This document shows positions 1 through 6,133 of a stretch of 6,685 nucleotides of DNA, piece by piece; position 1 is the stretch's first letter; each line of letters begins with the position of its first letter. A model generated the notes under the pieces. The model did no database searches and had not been told where the DNA came from. It saw only the letters and a program-made list of their open reading frames with translations. Location: assembly GCA_027064945.1 (NCBI GenBank), contig JAMOPB010000446.1, positions 1 to 6,685 on the forward strand, given 5' to 3'. The translations under genes were made by a program, and so were the position numbers. The DNA is from Candidatus Cloacimonadota bacterium. GTDB lineage: Bacteria; Cloacimonadota; Cloacimonadia; Cloacimonadales; TCS61.

Positions 1-1
1 A

Positions 2-85
2 ATCGACATAAATAAAAATAATCTAGGGCTAGTTGCAAATATTGCTTCTGGCCTTTTTTTCATTCCACACTATATGCTTTTATAA
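2..85 (+). CDS. 3' end of an unidentified plus-strand gene (partial)
   Basis: This is the last 27 codons and TAA stop (83-85) of a reading frame that enters from the left edge. It is the only plus frame open here; the other two hit stops within the first 15 bases. The residues run IDINKNNLGLVANIASG then LFFIPHYMLL, a hydrophobic ending that could be the last membrane segment of an integral membrane protein. It converges on the minus-strand permease, whose stop codon is only 11 nt away. I cannot assign a family. With so few codons in A+T-rich DNA, the frame could be open by chance, so confidence is modest. Confidence 0.35.
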   Translation: MDINKNNLGLVANIASGLFFIPHYMLL

Positions 86-96
86 AGAACTTTTTT

Positions 97-1011
97 TTAT
101 TTATTTTTGGACATCACGTAAATAAAAAACGGACATCCAATAAAAGATGTTATAATTCCTACAGGTAATTCAACAACTGCAATATGCATAGCAATAAAAT
201 CGCATAAAATAAGTAAAAATGCGCCACCTAATGCTGAATACAAAATATCTTGGCGTGAAGAAAAAATCATTCGAATTAAATGTGGAACAACTAAGCCAAT
301 AAACCCGATAATTCCTGCATACGCTACTGTGATACCTGTTAACAAACTGCTTACAATAAATATTCTTCTACGCAATTTTTTAATATCAATTCCTAAGCTA
401 ACTGCAACCAAATCTCCGGTAGAAAGTATCTGTAACTGTTTTGCAAGTGAGAAAAGATAAATCATTAATCCGATTGAGACAATAAAAACAGCTATAAATA
501 TTTTCCATTCTAGAATGCTGAAAATATGTCCGAGATTACCCATTAATATACTTAAAATGTTACTAATATCTTGCTGATTAAAAAATATTATCAATGAGAT
601 AAGAGCACTAAAAAACATTCCAACGATTATTCCGGATAGGAGCAATTTTGTTTTATCAAACATCCCTCCGATATGAGCCAAATTCCAAACAAGAATCATT
701 GTAAGTAAAGCTCCTACGAAGCCAAATATCGGCGTAAGCAAAAACATTCCCGAGACTGTTGCCAATATACTACCGAATGCTGCACCGGATGAAATTCCCA
801 ATATATATGGCTCTGCAAGAGGATTATTTAACATAACTTGGAAAGCATATCCCACGCCGGCTAAAATAAAACCACTTAGAAAAGCTAATAAAAGTCTTGG
901 TAAACGAATTGAGAGAAGAATATTATAATTTGCCACACCAAAACTTACATAAAGATAGATTAATCCTACAAATCCGATAAAAAATAGCGGTATAAGGATT
1001 TTCTTAGTCAT
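97..1011 (-). CDS. btuC: FecCD-family ABC transporter permease, BtuC-like (cobalamin-type uptake)
   Basis: This is the inner-membrane permease of a type II ABC importer of the BtuC/FhuB/FecCD family, which moves vitamin B12, haem or iron-siderophores from a binding protein into the cytoplasm. Family hallmarks are clear: RLPR at residues 36-39, NPLAEPYILGISSGAAFG at 63-80, SLGID at 205-209, GFIGLVVPHLIRM at 236-248 and a C-terminal ELPVGIITSFIG at 281-292. Many hydrophobic helices span the protein. At 304 residues it is slightly shorter than the usual 320-350. The ATG overlaps the end of the upstream binding-protein gene by 8 nt and has an AGGAG at 1019-1023, 7 nt away, so the two are translationally linked. 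A cobalamin riboswitch heads the operon, which makes B12 or a corrinoid the likely substrate; that is inference from regulation, since sequence alone does not separate B12 from siderophore permeases. No ATPase gene follows. Confidence 0.93.
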   Translation of the reverse strand: MTKKILIPLFFIGFVGLIYLYVSFGVANYNILLSIRLPRLLLAFLSGFILAGVGYAFQVMLNNPLAEPYILGISSGAAFGSILATVSGMFLLTPIFGFVGALLTMILVWNLAHIGGMFDKTKLLLSGIIVGMFFSALISLIIFFNQQDISNILSILMGNLGHIFSILEWKIFIAVFIVSIGLMIYLFSLAKQLQILSTGDLVAVSLGIDIKKLRRRIFIVSSLLTGITVAYAGIIGFIGLVVPHLIRMIFSSRQDILYSALGGAFLLILCDFIAMHIAVVELPVGIITSFIGCPFFIYVMSKNK

Positions 1012-1843
1012 TGTAAATCTCCTGCAATTTTTTCATTCCTAAAATTGCCCTTGGTGTTGCTCGCAAAATTAAATCGGGATTAATATCTTCAATTGTAAAA
1101 ATTTTACCATTTTTAATCGCAGGAATATTGCTCCAACCTTTACGGTTTTTAATATCAGATTTACTCATTCCAGGATAAGTAAGTATCATTATTTCAGGAA
1201 CTGATTCAATAACCTTTTCCGCACTTACCATTGAATAATCTCGAGGTAAACTATCAAAAATATTATTTGCACCGGCAATTTCCACCAGATTTCCCACAAA
1301 AGAATTATCAGAAACAGTCATTATCGGATCACCATAGATTTCAATATAGACTTTTTTATTTTTGTACAATTCAGCTGTATCTGTAATTTTCTTTAGCTCT
1401 GTTTGTAAACTATCTACCACAAGTTTTGCTCTTTCAGATTTTCCTATTAATTCCCCTATTTTAGAAATATTATCAAACATATCATTAAGAGATTGGGAAT
1501 AAATTATTTCCGTTCTGATTCCCATTTTCTTTAAATCCGATGCTAATTTTTGTTGCTCAAGATTAGATGCAAAAACTATGGTTGGAGATAATTCTACAAC
1601 CTTTTCATAGCTTATTTCACTGAATGTTCCAACCTTTGTTTTGGATTGTAAAATATTAGGATAATCGCATTCTGTTGTAACACCTACAATGTTATCTTCT
1701 GCACCTAATAAAACAATAATTTCAGCTACTTCAGGAGATGTTACTATATATGCCGGAGTGGTTGATTTATTAGATTTTGGCATACAGCCGAACGCAATGG
1801 AAATTGCGAATAAAAATGTTATATATATGATTCTTTTTTGCAT
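1004..1843 (-). CDS. btuF: ABC transporter substrate-binding lipoprotein, BtuF-like
   Basis: This is a periplasmic solute-binding protein of the Peripla_BP_2 (PF01497) family and the partner of the overlapping permease. I start it at 1843, giving 279 residues. That ATG has AGGA 6 nt upstream and opens directly on a lipoprotein signal: basic MQKR, a hydrophobic stretch at 5-18, then Cys20 in IAFGC. The in-frame ATG at 1930 would put 29 extra codons inside the riboswitch expression platform and bury the signal peptide. Family features are AYIVTSPEVAEIIVLLGA at 31-48, GVTTECDYP at 54-62, VGTFSE at 71-76, a long linker-helix region at about 120-160, and the second lobe with FVGNLVEIAGANNIF at 182-196. 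The lipobox has Phe at -2, which is somewhat unusual. The protein is probably anchored in a membrane facing the periplasm. Cobalamin specificity is inferred from the upstream riboswitch. Confidence 0.9.
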   Translation of the reverse strand: MQKRIIYITFLFAISIAFGCMPKSNKSTTPAYIVTSPEVAEIIVLLGAEDNIVGVTTECDYPNILQSKTKVGTFSEISYEKVVELSPTIVFASNLEQQKLASDLKKMGIRTEIIYSQSLNDMFDNISKIGELIGKSERAKLVVDSLQTELKKITDTAELYKNKKVYIEIYGDPIMTVSDNSFVGNLVEIAGANNIFDSLPRDYSMVSAEKVIESVPEIMILTYPGMSKSDIKNRKGWSNIPAIKNGKIFTIEDINPDLILRATPRAILGMKKLQEIYND

Positions 1844-1846
1844 ATC

Positions 1847-1884
1847 TTTTCCTTTTATATTATTATTTTTGAATAAAAGGAAAA
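1847..1884 (-). promoter_or_regulatory. Shine-Dalgarno-sequestering hairpin of btuF
   Basis: A perfect 12-bp inverted repeat (1847-1858 with 1873-1884, 14-nt loop) lies just before the btuF start codon. On the mRNA the 3' arm is ATAAAAGGAAAA, which contains the whole ribosome binding site; the 5' arm is TTTTCCTTTTAT. When folded it would block ribosome access, the usual output of a translational riboswitch. It shares only base 1884 with the adjacent longer hairpin, so both can form almost at once. The pairing is seen directly; the role is inferred. Confidence 0.65.
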
Positions 1885-1942
1885 TTAAACTAAAATCTGA
1901 AACCAAAACTCCGTGGTATAAAACAGACATATTTAGTTTAAT
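1884..1942 (-). promoter_or_regulatory. Riboswitch expression-platform hairpin (P13/L13 candidate)
   Basis: An 11-bp perfect outer stem (1884-1894 with 1932-1942) encloses TCTG/CAGA (1896-1899 with 1924-1927) and ACCA/TGGT (1902-1905 with 1914-1917). The apical loop (1906-1913) reads CGGAGTTT on the transcribed strand. Its CGGAG is complementary to CTCCG in the aptamer P5/L5 (2034-2038), as expected for the L5-L13 kissing interaction of class I cobalamin riboswitches. The outer stem takes the last two bases next to the B12 box, so ligand binding and this stem may influence each other. The outer stem is entirely A/T-rich with one G-C pair, so chance pairing is possible; the kissing complement adds support. 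Confidence 0.55.
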
Positions 1943-2088
1943 GGCAGGTTTCCTGGCTTACAACATCTGATTTTGCCTTCCCAAATCTCTTCAGTGGCTT
2001 TTCAAAATCAAACACTTACGTTGCTTACAGTGGCGGAGACCGCTCTCGATTTTAACGAGATTCCCTTTTACTCTTGCACCATCGATGC
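1941..2088 (-). promoter_or_regulatory. Cobalamin riboswitch aptamer (RF00174-type)
   Basis: Read on the minus strand, the conserved blocks occur in order: GGTGC (2076-2080), AAAGGGAA (2061-2068), a TCTCG/CGAGA stem-loop (2044-2060), the P5 hairpin GCGG-TCT-CCGC (2033-2043), CCACTGTAAG (2024-2033), a peripheral stem made by CAAC/GTTG (1961-1964 with 2020-2023) and TGATTTTG/CAAAATCA (1968-1975 with 2003-2010), and finally the B12 box GCCAGGAAACCTGCC (1943-1957). This matches the adenosylcobalamin riboswitch family. It lies 98 nt upstream of the btuF start, in the right orientation to control the btuF-btuC operon. The 5' boundary is approximate because the P1 stem is weak and A/T-rich. Confidence 0.95.
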
Positions 2089-2117
2089 TTTAATATTTTA
2101 CTTGGAAATTGTGTCAA
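2089..2117 (-). promoter_or_regulatory. Possible promoter of the btuF-btuC operon
   Basis: A perfect TTGACA (2112-2117, minus) sits between the terminator of the upstream gene and the riboswitch aptamer, where the operon promoter must be. Candidate -10 elements are TATTAA (2090-2095, 16-nt spacer) and TAAAAT (2095-2100, only 11 nt away). The first has the better spacing but would start transcription close to or inside the 5' edge of the aptamer. The -35 match is exact; the -10 choice is uncertain. Confidence 0.35.
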
Positions 2118-2119
2118 GA

Positions 2120-2149
2120 AAACAAAAAGGGCAGCTAATTGCTGCCCTT
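2120..2149 (-). terminator. Rho-independent terminator of the secreted-protein gene
   Basis: A 9-bp perfect stem, AAGGGCAGC/GCTGCCCTT (2141-2149 with 2127-2135 on the minus strand), has a 5-nt loop AATTA and is followed by TTTTTGTTT. It begins about 24 nt after the stop codon of the 649-residue secreted protein. The T tract is only on the minus-strand side, so it acts in that direction and insulates the B12 operon from upstream transcription. Confidence 0.93.
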
Positions 2150-2173
2150 ATTATTCAGATTGTTAAATCAAAA

Positions 2174-4123
2174 TTATTTTGTTAATAACATACGTTTGAA
2201 GTATTGGTTGTTTTCTGTTTCCAATTTGTAGAAATAAACTCCACTACTTACATTATTTCCTTCATTATCCTTACCATTCCACCAAACTTTGTGAATTCTT
2301 TCACCTGCAACATGTCCACTAAATAAATTTACTATCTTTTGTCCTTTTACATTATAAATAGTAAGTTCTACATTACTATCTTCTTCCAAAGCAAAACTTA
2401 TTTCTGTTTCAGGATTAAATGGATTTGGGCTATTTTGGAAAAGTCCATATTCAGTAGGAATTTCAGGAGTTTGCTCCTCCTGTTCTTCTGATGAAATACG
2501 AATATCAATTGGTCCTTTTAGCTCTGTTAAACCATTAAATGCTACACACTCTAACCAATACCAATAATTAGTATCTTGTACTAATTCAGCATCATCAGTA
2601 TAATTATAATAAACCGGCTCGGAAGAATATCCTGCTGCAGGAATGTTATTAGAATTTAACTTAACTGATTGTCCAAAATTTGCTGATGGAGAACGATATA
2701 TATTCCAATGAGAGTTATTGCTCTCTGAAGCAGTTACCCAATTTAATACAACCATATCATTATCTAATTCCGCAGTGAAAGATGATAATGTAACTGGCAG
2801 TGGATGATCTCCACCATTGATTGGAGCTCCGGTTACAACTGCAGTAGTAGTGATATCATCATTAGATAAAATAGCTGCACCAATAGTATCTGTAGATTCT
2901 GCTGTTGATGAAACATCTACGGTTAAATAAATGTATATGCCGGAAGATCCTACACTGATACTTAAATTGGTAAATTCAAGCGGATCATTTTGAGGTGATT
3001 CAGCATTTAGCTTGCTTGCACTACTTTCATCAAAAGTGTCTGATGAAGAAGTCCAAAGATTTATGTCTACTACATCGCTATCTTCCATATCACCAGTAGT
3101 ATCAAATTTTAAACCTGTTATTGTAAAAGCTGAACCTGAACCGGTTTTCTCAAATTTTGCCCAAAAATATGGATTATCGGTAGATTCAGGAGCAAAACTA
3201 GCACCAGCATTATAATCTCCACCTGTTGCTTCTATATAATCATTGGAATAAGTTACTCCGGCATTTGAATCACTCGCTGCGGCATTTCCTGCCAAATCCT
3301 GATACTCAATCTTAATATTATATGTACTTCCACTTGTTAAAGTATTATCACTTCCTGTTTCTAACTCTACATAACTTGAACTACCTAAATCTGTGGCATC
3401 AAGTGAAAATTGATGGCTTCCGGAGGCTTCACTAGCAACAATAAGCACATGGTCGTCACTATCAGCTTCTCCACCGGTTCTGGTAAATGAAAGTTTCACA
3501 GTTCCATCAGAAGCTGTTTCAGGTAAATTAAAATCAATATTAAAACTATCATTAATCACACTATTAGAACTTGGTGTTGTTAAAGTTGGTGCTTCAGTGG
3601 TAGTGTCATCAACATAGGTTAAATAAGTATAATATCCACTTGGAGCTGTGGAAACATCTACTTCTGATTCAATGCATGTTCCATAATTATAAGCACTTCT
3701 TTTATTTTCTTGTAAGCCAAAATAAATAGTAATATAATCCGTATCACTGGGAATATTAGTTGGCATAGCGAACTCACCTGTAAAAGTAGTTCCATCAGCA
3801 CCACTACCTGAAAAGCTATCTAAAGTTATAGACGGTCCATAAGACATGGTTCCACCGTCACCTGGAATTCCGTCCCAATAATCAATGTATAAATCTCCAA
3901 CTACTTCGTCACTTTCATCACCATTATATACATTTTTTAATTCATAACCAGAAGTCACATTAGTAGCTACACCGCTGATATAAACAGTTTCTCCCTTTTT
4001 AATTTGATTTGTACTAGCTCCCCCTCCATCAGTATTAGACATACCAACAGAACTAACTGTCGGAGCGGCAAACAATCCCACACTAAACAAAAAAACTACG
4101 AACAACAAAAGCACTCGCTTCAT
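2174..4123 (-). CDS. Secreted modular surface protein with type IX secretion (Por) sorting domain
   Basis: This is a 649-residue exported protein of unknown specific function. Residues 1-19 or 20 form a signal peptide (MKRVLLLFVVFLFSVGLFA). The body is acidic, Ser/Thr/Asp/Gly-rich and predicted beta-rich. Residues about 180-295 resemble an Ig/cadherin-like module (TLTTPSSNSVIND, YNIKIEYQDLAGNAA). Residues 442-540 begin LPVTLSSFTAELDND and continue to VLNWVTASESNN, a fibronectin-like module common in type IX cargo. Residues 559-649 are a FlgD-Ig/T9SS type A tail with SPNPFNPETEISFALEE, YNVKGQKI, WNGKDNEGNNVSSGVYFYKL and a final KRMLLTK. The product is therefore expected to cross the outer membrane and be released or anchored at the surface. 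No catalytic motif is visible and only two cysteines remain after the signal. It is a single-gene unit: AAGGAGG at 4128-4134 (the strongest RBS here) and its own terminator. Adhesin, S-layer-like or matrix roles are all possible. Confidence 0.9.
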   Translation of the reverse strand: MKRVLLLFVVFLFSVGLFAAPTVSSVGMSNTDGGGASTNQIKKGETVYISGVATNVTSGYELKNVYNGDESDEVVGDLYIDYWDGIPGDGGTMSYGPSITLDSFSGSGADGTTFTGEFAMPTNIPSDTDYITIYFGLQENKRSAYNYGTCIESEVDVSTAPSGYYTYLTYVDDTTTEAPTLTTPSSNSVINDSFNIDFNLPETASDGTVKLSFTRTGGEADSDDHVLIVASEASGSHQFSLDATDLGSSSYVELETGSDNTLTSGSTYNIKIEYQDLAGNAAASDSNAGVTYSNDYIEATGGDYNAGASFAPESTDNPYFWAKFEKTGSGSAFTITGLKFDTTGDMEDSDVVDINLWTSSSDTFDESSASKLNAESPQNDPLEFTNLSISVGSSGIYIYLTVDVSSTAESTDTIGAAILSNDDITTTAVVTGAPINGGDHPLPVTLSSFTAELDNDMVVLNWVTASESNNSHWNIYRSPSANFGQSVKLNSNNIPAAGYSSEPVYYNYTDDAELVQDTNYWYWLECVAFNGLTELKGPIDIRISSEEQEEQTPEIPTEYGLFQNSPNPFNPETEISFALEEDSNVELTIYNVKGQKIVNLFSGHVAGERIHKVWWNGKDNEGNNVSSGVYFYKLETENNQYFKRMLLTK

Positions 4124-4403
4124 ATTTCCTCCTTTTCCTAAAAACTTTATTTAATTCATATTTATCCACAAAAAATTTATTAACTATATTTATTTCCTAT
4201 TTATATATTAACTTACTTAAAATTTATTAAGCTTTAATAGATGTCAAACAAAAAAAATATTATCTTTATATAAAGTAGTAATAAATTCACTACAGATAGT
4301 TAAATTAATCAACAAAAGTAGCAAATTATTTCTTTATTAAAAATGAATATCATGTTATAAGTAATTATATATTAATATTTTAAAGCATTATATTGTTTAA
4401 TAT
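4124..4403. other. A+T-rich intergenic gap between pabC and the secreted-protein gene
   Basis: About 280 bases have no credible gene. By hand count 4141-4403 is roughly 14% G+C, well below the coding regions. It must carry the promoter and leader of the secreted-protein gene. A minus-strand TTGACA (4242-4247) is the only clear promoter-like hexamer; TAAATT (4221-4226, 15-nt spacer) is a weak possible -10. The AAGGAGG ribosome binding site at 4128-4134 is clear. No GC-rich terminator for the upstream minus-strand gene is visible, so read-through from it is possible. Confidence 0.5.
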
Positions 4404-5165
4404 TCATTTTCTCAAATATTCATCTATCTCATTAATTAGCAGACAGTTACCATAGGATTCACCATCAATTGCAATTACTTCTTGCACACCAATAATTGAA
4501 TTTGTGATAAAAGCAAAATCATATTCTTTCATATTTTTGATAGTTATCATTCTCTCATAAATATGTTTATTATTTATACAAATCTTAGAAATTATTTTTT
4601 TTCTAATAATTCCATTTAACAGAGGAAGTTCCTTTTTTGGGGTAACAATTTCGTCTTTATTTGCAAAAAATATATTACAAAAAGTTGTTTCCAGTACATA
4701 ATTATTTTCATCTAAGAATAAAAAATCATCAAATCCGTTTTGTTTTGCGAGACTATTCAAACGGATATTTTCCGAGTAATTTATTGATTTGTGTTTGAAT
4801 TTAATTTCATTTTTTCTTTTAATAGGATAAATAGATAATCTTCTTGGATGAGTTTCTATCTTCAAGGGCAACATCTTTATCCAACAATTAGTTTTATCAT
4901 GCCTTTTAAATATCATCAATTTTACTCTTGCATCATGTAACACATTTATTTTCAACAAATTATTACATATTTTCTTATAATTGTAATTTGGCAAATTTAT
5001 TCCAAAAGTTTTAAGCGATTTTGATAATCTTTTCAAATGTAACTCAAAATCAATTATTTTCCTATCTACAATTTTGAAAGTTGTAAAAAATCCACTTTTC
5101 CAATCAAATTCTGAAAAATCTTCATCTTTCTTCTCAATATAAAAACCATTAAAAAAATCTAACAT
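4404..5165 (-). CDS. pabC: Class IV PLP-dependent enzyme, probable aminodeoxychorismate lyase
   Basis: This is a fold-type IV pyridoxal-phosphate enzyme (aminotransferase class IV, PF01063), 253 residues. PabC converts 4-amino-4-deoxychorismate to p-aminobenzoate plus pyruvate in folate synthesis, in the cytoplasm. Visible landmarks are the N-terminal strand SGFFTTFKIVDRKI (24-37) and HLKRLSKSL (43-51). The likely PLP lysine is Lys126 in HKSINY. Glu159 in LETTFCNIF is the family's pyridine-nitrogen contact. LLNGIIRKKI is at 182-191 and TNSIIGVQEV at 221-230. The short length fits PabC better than branched-chain aminotransferase (about 300 or more), and the DRGFxYGD block common in the latter is absent. 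D-amino-acid aminotransferase remains an alternative because pabA/pabB are not in view. The RBS is AAGG, 4 nt before the ATG. It diverges from the lipoprotein gene and is Lys/Ile/Asn-rich, in keeping with low G+C. Confidence 0.8.
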   Translation of the reverse strand: MLDFFNGFYIEKKDEDFSEFDWKSGFFTTFKIVDRKIIDFELHLKRLSKSLKTFGINLPNYNYKKICNNLLKINVLHDARVKLMIFKRHDKTNCWIKMLPLKIETHPRRLSIYPIKRKNEIKFKHKSINYSENIRLNSLAKQNGFDDFLFLDENNYVLETTFCNIFFANKDEIVTPKKELPLLNGIIRKKIISKICINNKHIYERMITIKNMKEYDFAFITNSIIGVQEVIAIDGESYGNCLLINEIDEYLRK

Positions 5166-5267
5166 TTCACCTTCTATTCTTCTTGAAATAAATCTTTATT
5201 ATACAATGATTTTGACAAATTTACAGCAATTTATTTTTTAATAACAAAAATTAAATTTGGAGAATTA
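5166..5267. promoter_or_regulatory. Divergent promoter region between pabC and the lipoprotein gene
   Basis: These 102 bases separate two divergently transcribed genes and must hold promoters for both. On the plus strand there is a perfect TTGACA (5212-5217), followed by only weak -10 candidates (TATTTT at 5232-5237, 14-nt spacer; TAATAA at 5239-5244, 21-nt spacer). The plus gene has GGAG at 5259-5262, 5 nt before its ATG. No clear minus-strand -35 stands out, and I see no operator-like palindrome. Confidence 0.35.
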
Positions 5268-6101
5268 ATGGCAAACAAATTATATGCGGTGGTTATATTA
5301 GCTTTTTTTCTAATCAGCTGCATGATAAATGAGACAATAGAGACCAGACCTAACTATGTAGCTTCTACCCCATTTACCAGCACAGCAGGAAAACAAATAA
5401 TCAAAATATCTGATACCGAGCTTATAATAACAAGCAGCATTATTGCAAAAAATGATGACTCTGATTATGAAAACTTAACTCGCTTCCGAGCAATAAAATC
5501 TGCTTATGATTATTTTTGGCAAACAAATGTTGATCCAAATTTCATTTCATTGTATTCAGAAAACATGGATAAAATTGATGTTATACATTTTTTAGATTTG
5601 AAAAGAAAAGTAAGAAAAGGCATTTTAGAGAAAATCGAAAATATTGAAACAAATACAACGTTCTTAGGAAGTAAACAAATTCTCGCTTCGAAGTATAGGA
5701 TTAAATTTTATCCGCCAAAAAATTTTACTTCCGATTTAGATTTCATGTATAATCTAAACAAAGAGAAATTTAATTCCACTGATACACTTTCTGTTTTCTT
5801 ACAAACTACTTCACCTTGCTACGTACAACTATTTCTTTTACAACCGGATAAGCATATCGTTATGTTAAAAAATTCGGAAGGCAAATCATATCTAATACCG
5901 GGCAAAATACATAAATTTAGTAACCAATTTATCAATCAAAATAGTGGGAATGGAATTGTCAAAATTCTAGCTTCAGATAACCCGATAGAGTTTGAATTTG
6001 ATCGTGAACTTAAAAAATCTTTGGATATGTTGCTTAAGCAACTTGCAAATTCAAAAATAAGTAATTTAACTGAAATAGATTTGGAATTTACAGTAAAATG
6101 A
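5268..6101 (+). CDS. Lipoprotein with DUF4384-like C-terminal domain
   Basis: This is a 277-residue predicted lipoprotein. The signal is MANKLYAVVILAFFLISC with a textbook lipobox LISC and Cys18 as the lipidated residue, so the mature protein is membrane-anchored on the periplasmic or outer-membrane side. Residues about 55-150 hold a domain with RAIKSAYDYF (74-83), faintly like the repeated-Ala helices of FlgO/LPP20-type lipoproteins; that resemblance is weak. Residues about 172-243 resemble DUF4384 (PF14326): TLSVFLQTTSPCYVQLFLLQ, then MLKNSEGKSYLIPGK and VKILASDNPIEFE, matching the usual pattern of a strand-rich domain ending in an 'ASDxP' motif. DUF4384 has no established biochemical function. 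The start is supported by GGAG 5 nt upstream and the immediate signal peptide. The gpmI gene begins 32 nt after the stop, so the two are probably cotranscribed, but I see no functional link. Confidence 0.8.
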   Translation: MANKLYAVVILAFFLISCMINETIETRPNYVASTPFTSTAGKQIIKISDTELIITSSIIAKNDDSDYENLTRFRAIKSAYDYFWQTNVDPNFISLYSENMDKIDVIHFLDLKRKVRKGILEKIENIETNTTFLGSKQILASKYRIKFYPPKNFTSDLDFMYNLNKEKFNSTDTLSVFLQTTSPCYVQLFLLQPDKHIVMLKNSEGKSYLIPGKIHKFSNQFINQNSGNGIVKILASDNPIEFEFDRELKKSLDMLLKQLANSKISNLTEIDLEFTVK

Positions 6102-6133
6102 ATATTATATAAAAAAATAACATAGGAGATATT

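Noticed and set aside
1884..1942. Intrinsic terminator reading of the platform hairpin, which is followed by TTTTCCTTTT
   Set aside because: The stem is nearly all A/T and the T run is broken by CC; masking of the ribosome site by the next hairpin is a better explanation.
1689..1970. Plus-strand open frame of 93 codons over the btuF 5' part and riboswitch
   Set aside because: It is antisense to btuF and crosses the conserved riboswitch and hairpins; no ribosome site or protein-like pattern.
1973..2185. Plus-strand open frame of 70 codons over the riboswitch and terminator
   Set aside because: It runs through the structured aptamer and the terminator of the opposite strand; composition is explained by those RNA elements.
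3012..3215. Plus-strand open frame of 67 codons inside the secreted-protein gene
   Set aside because: It is an antisense shadow of a well-supported 649-residue coding region.
2087..4239. Shared 9-mer GCTTTAATA near two TTGACA boxes (2087-2095 and 4231-4239)
   Set aside because: Its distance from TTGACA differs (16 versus 2 nt), so it is not a consistent promoter or operator element; probably chance in A/T-rich sequence.
4340..4410. 11-bp perfect inverted repeat (4340-4350 with 4400-4410) overlapping the pabC stop, a possible terminator
   Set aside because: The stem has a single G-C pair and a 49-nt loop in very A+T-rich DNA, where such a match is likely by chance; not convincing as a terminator.
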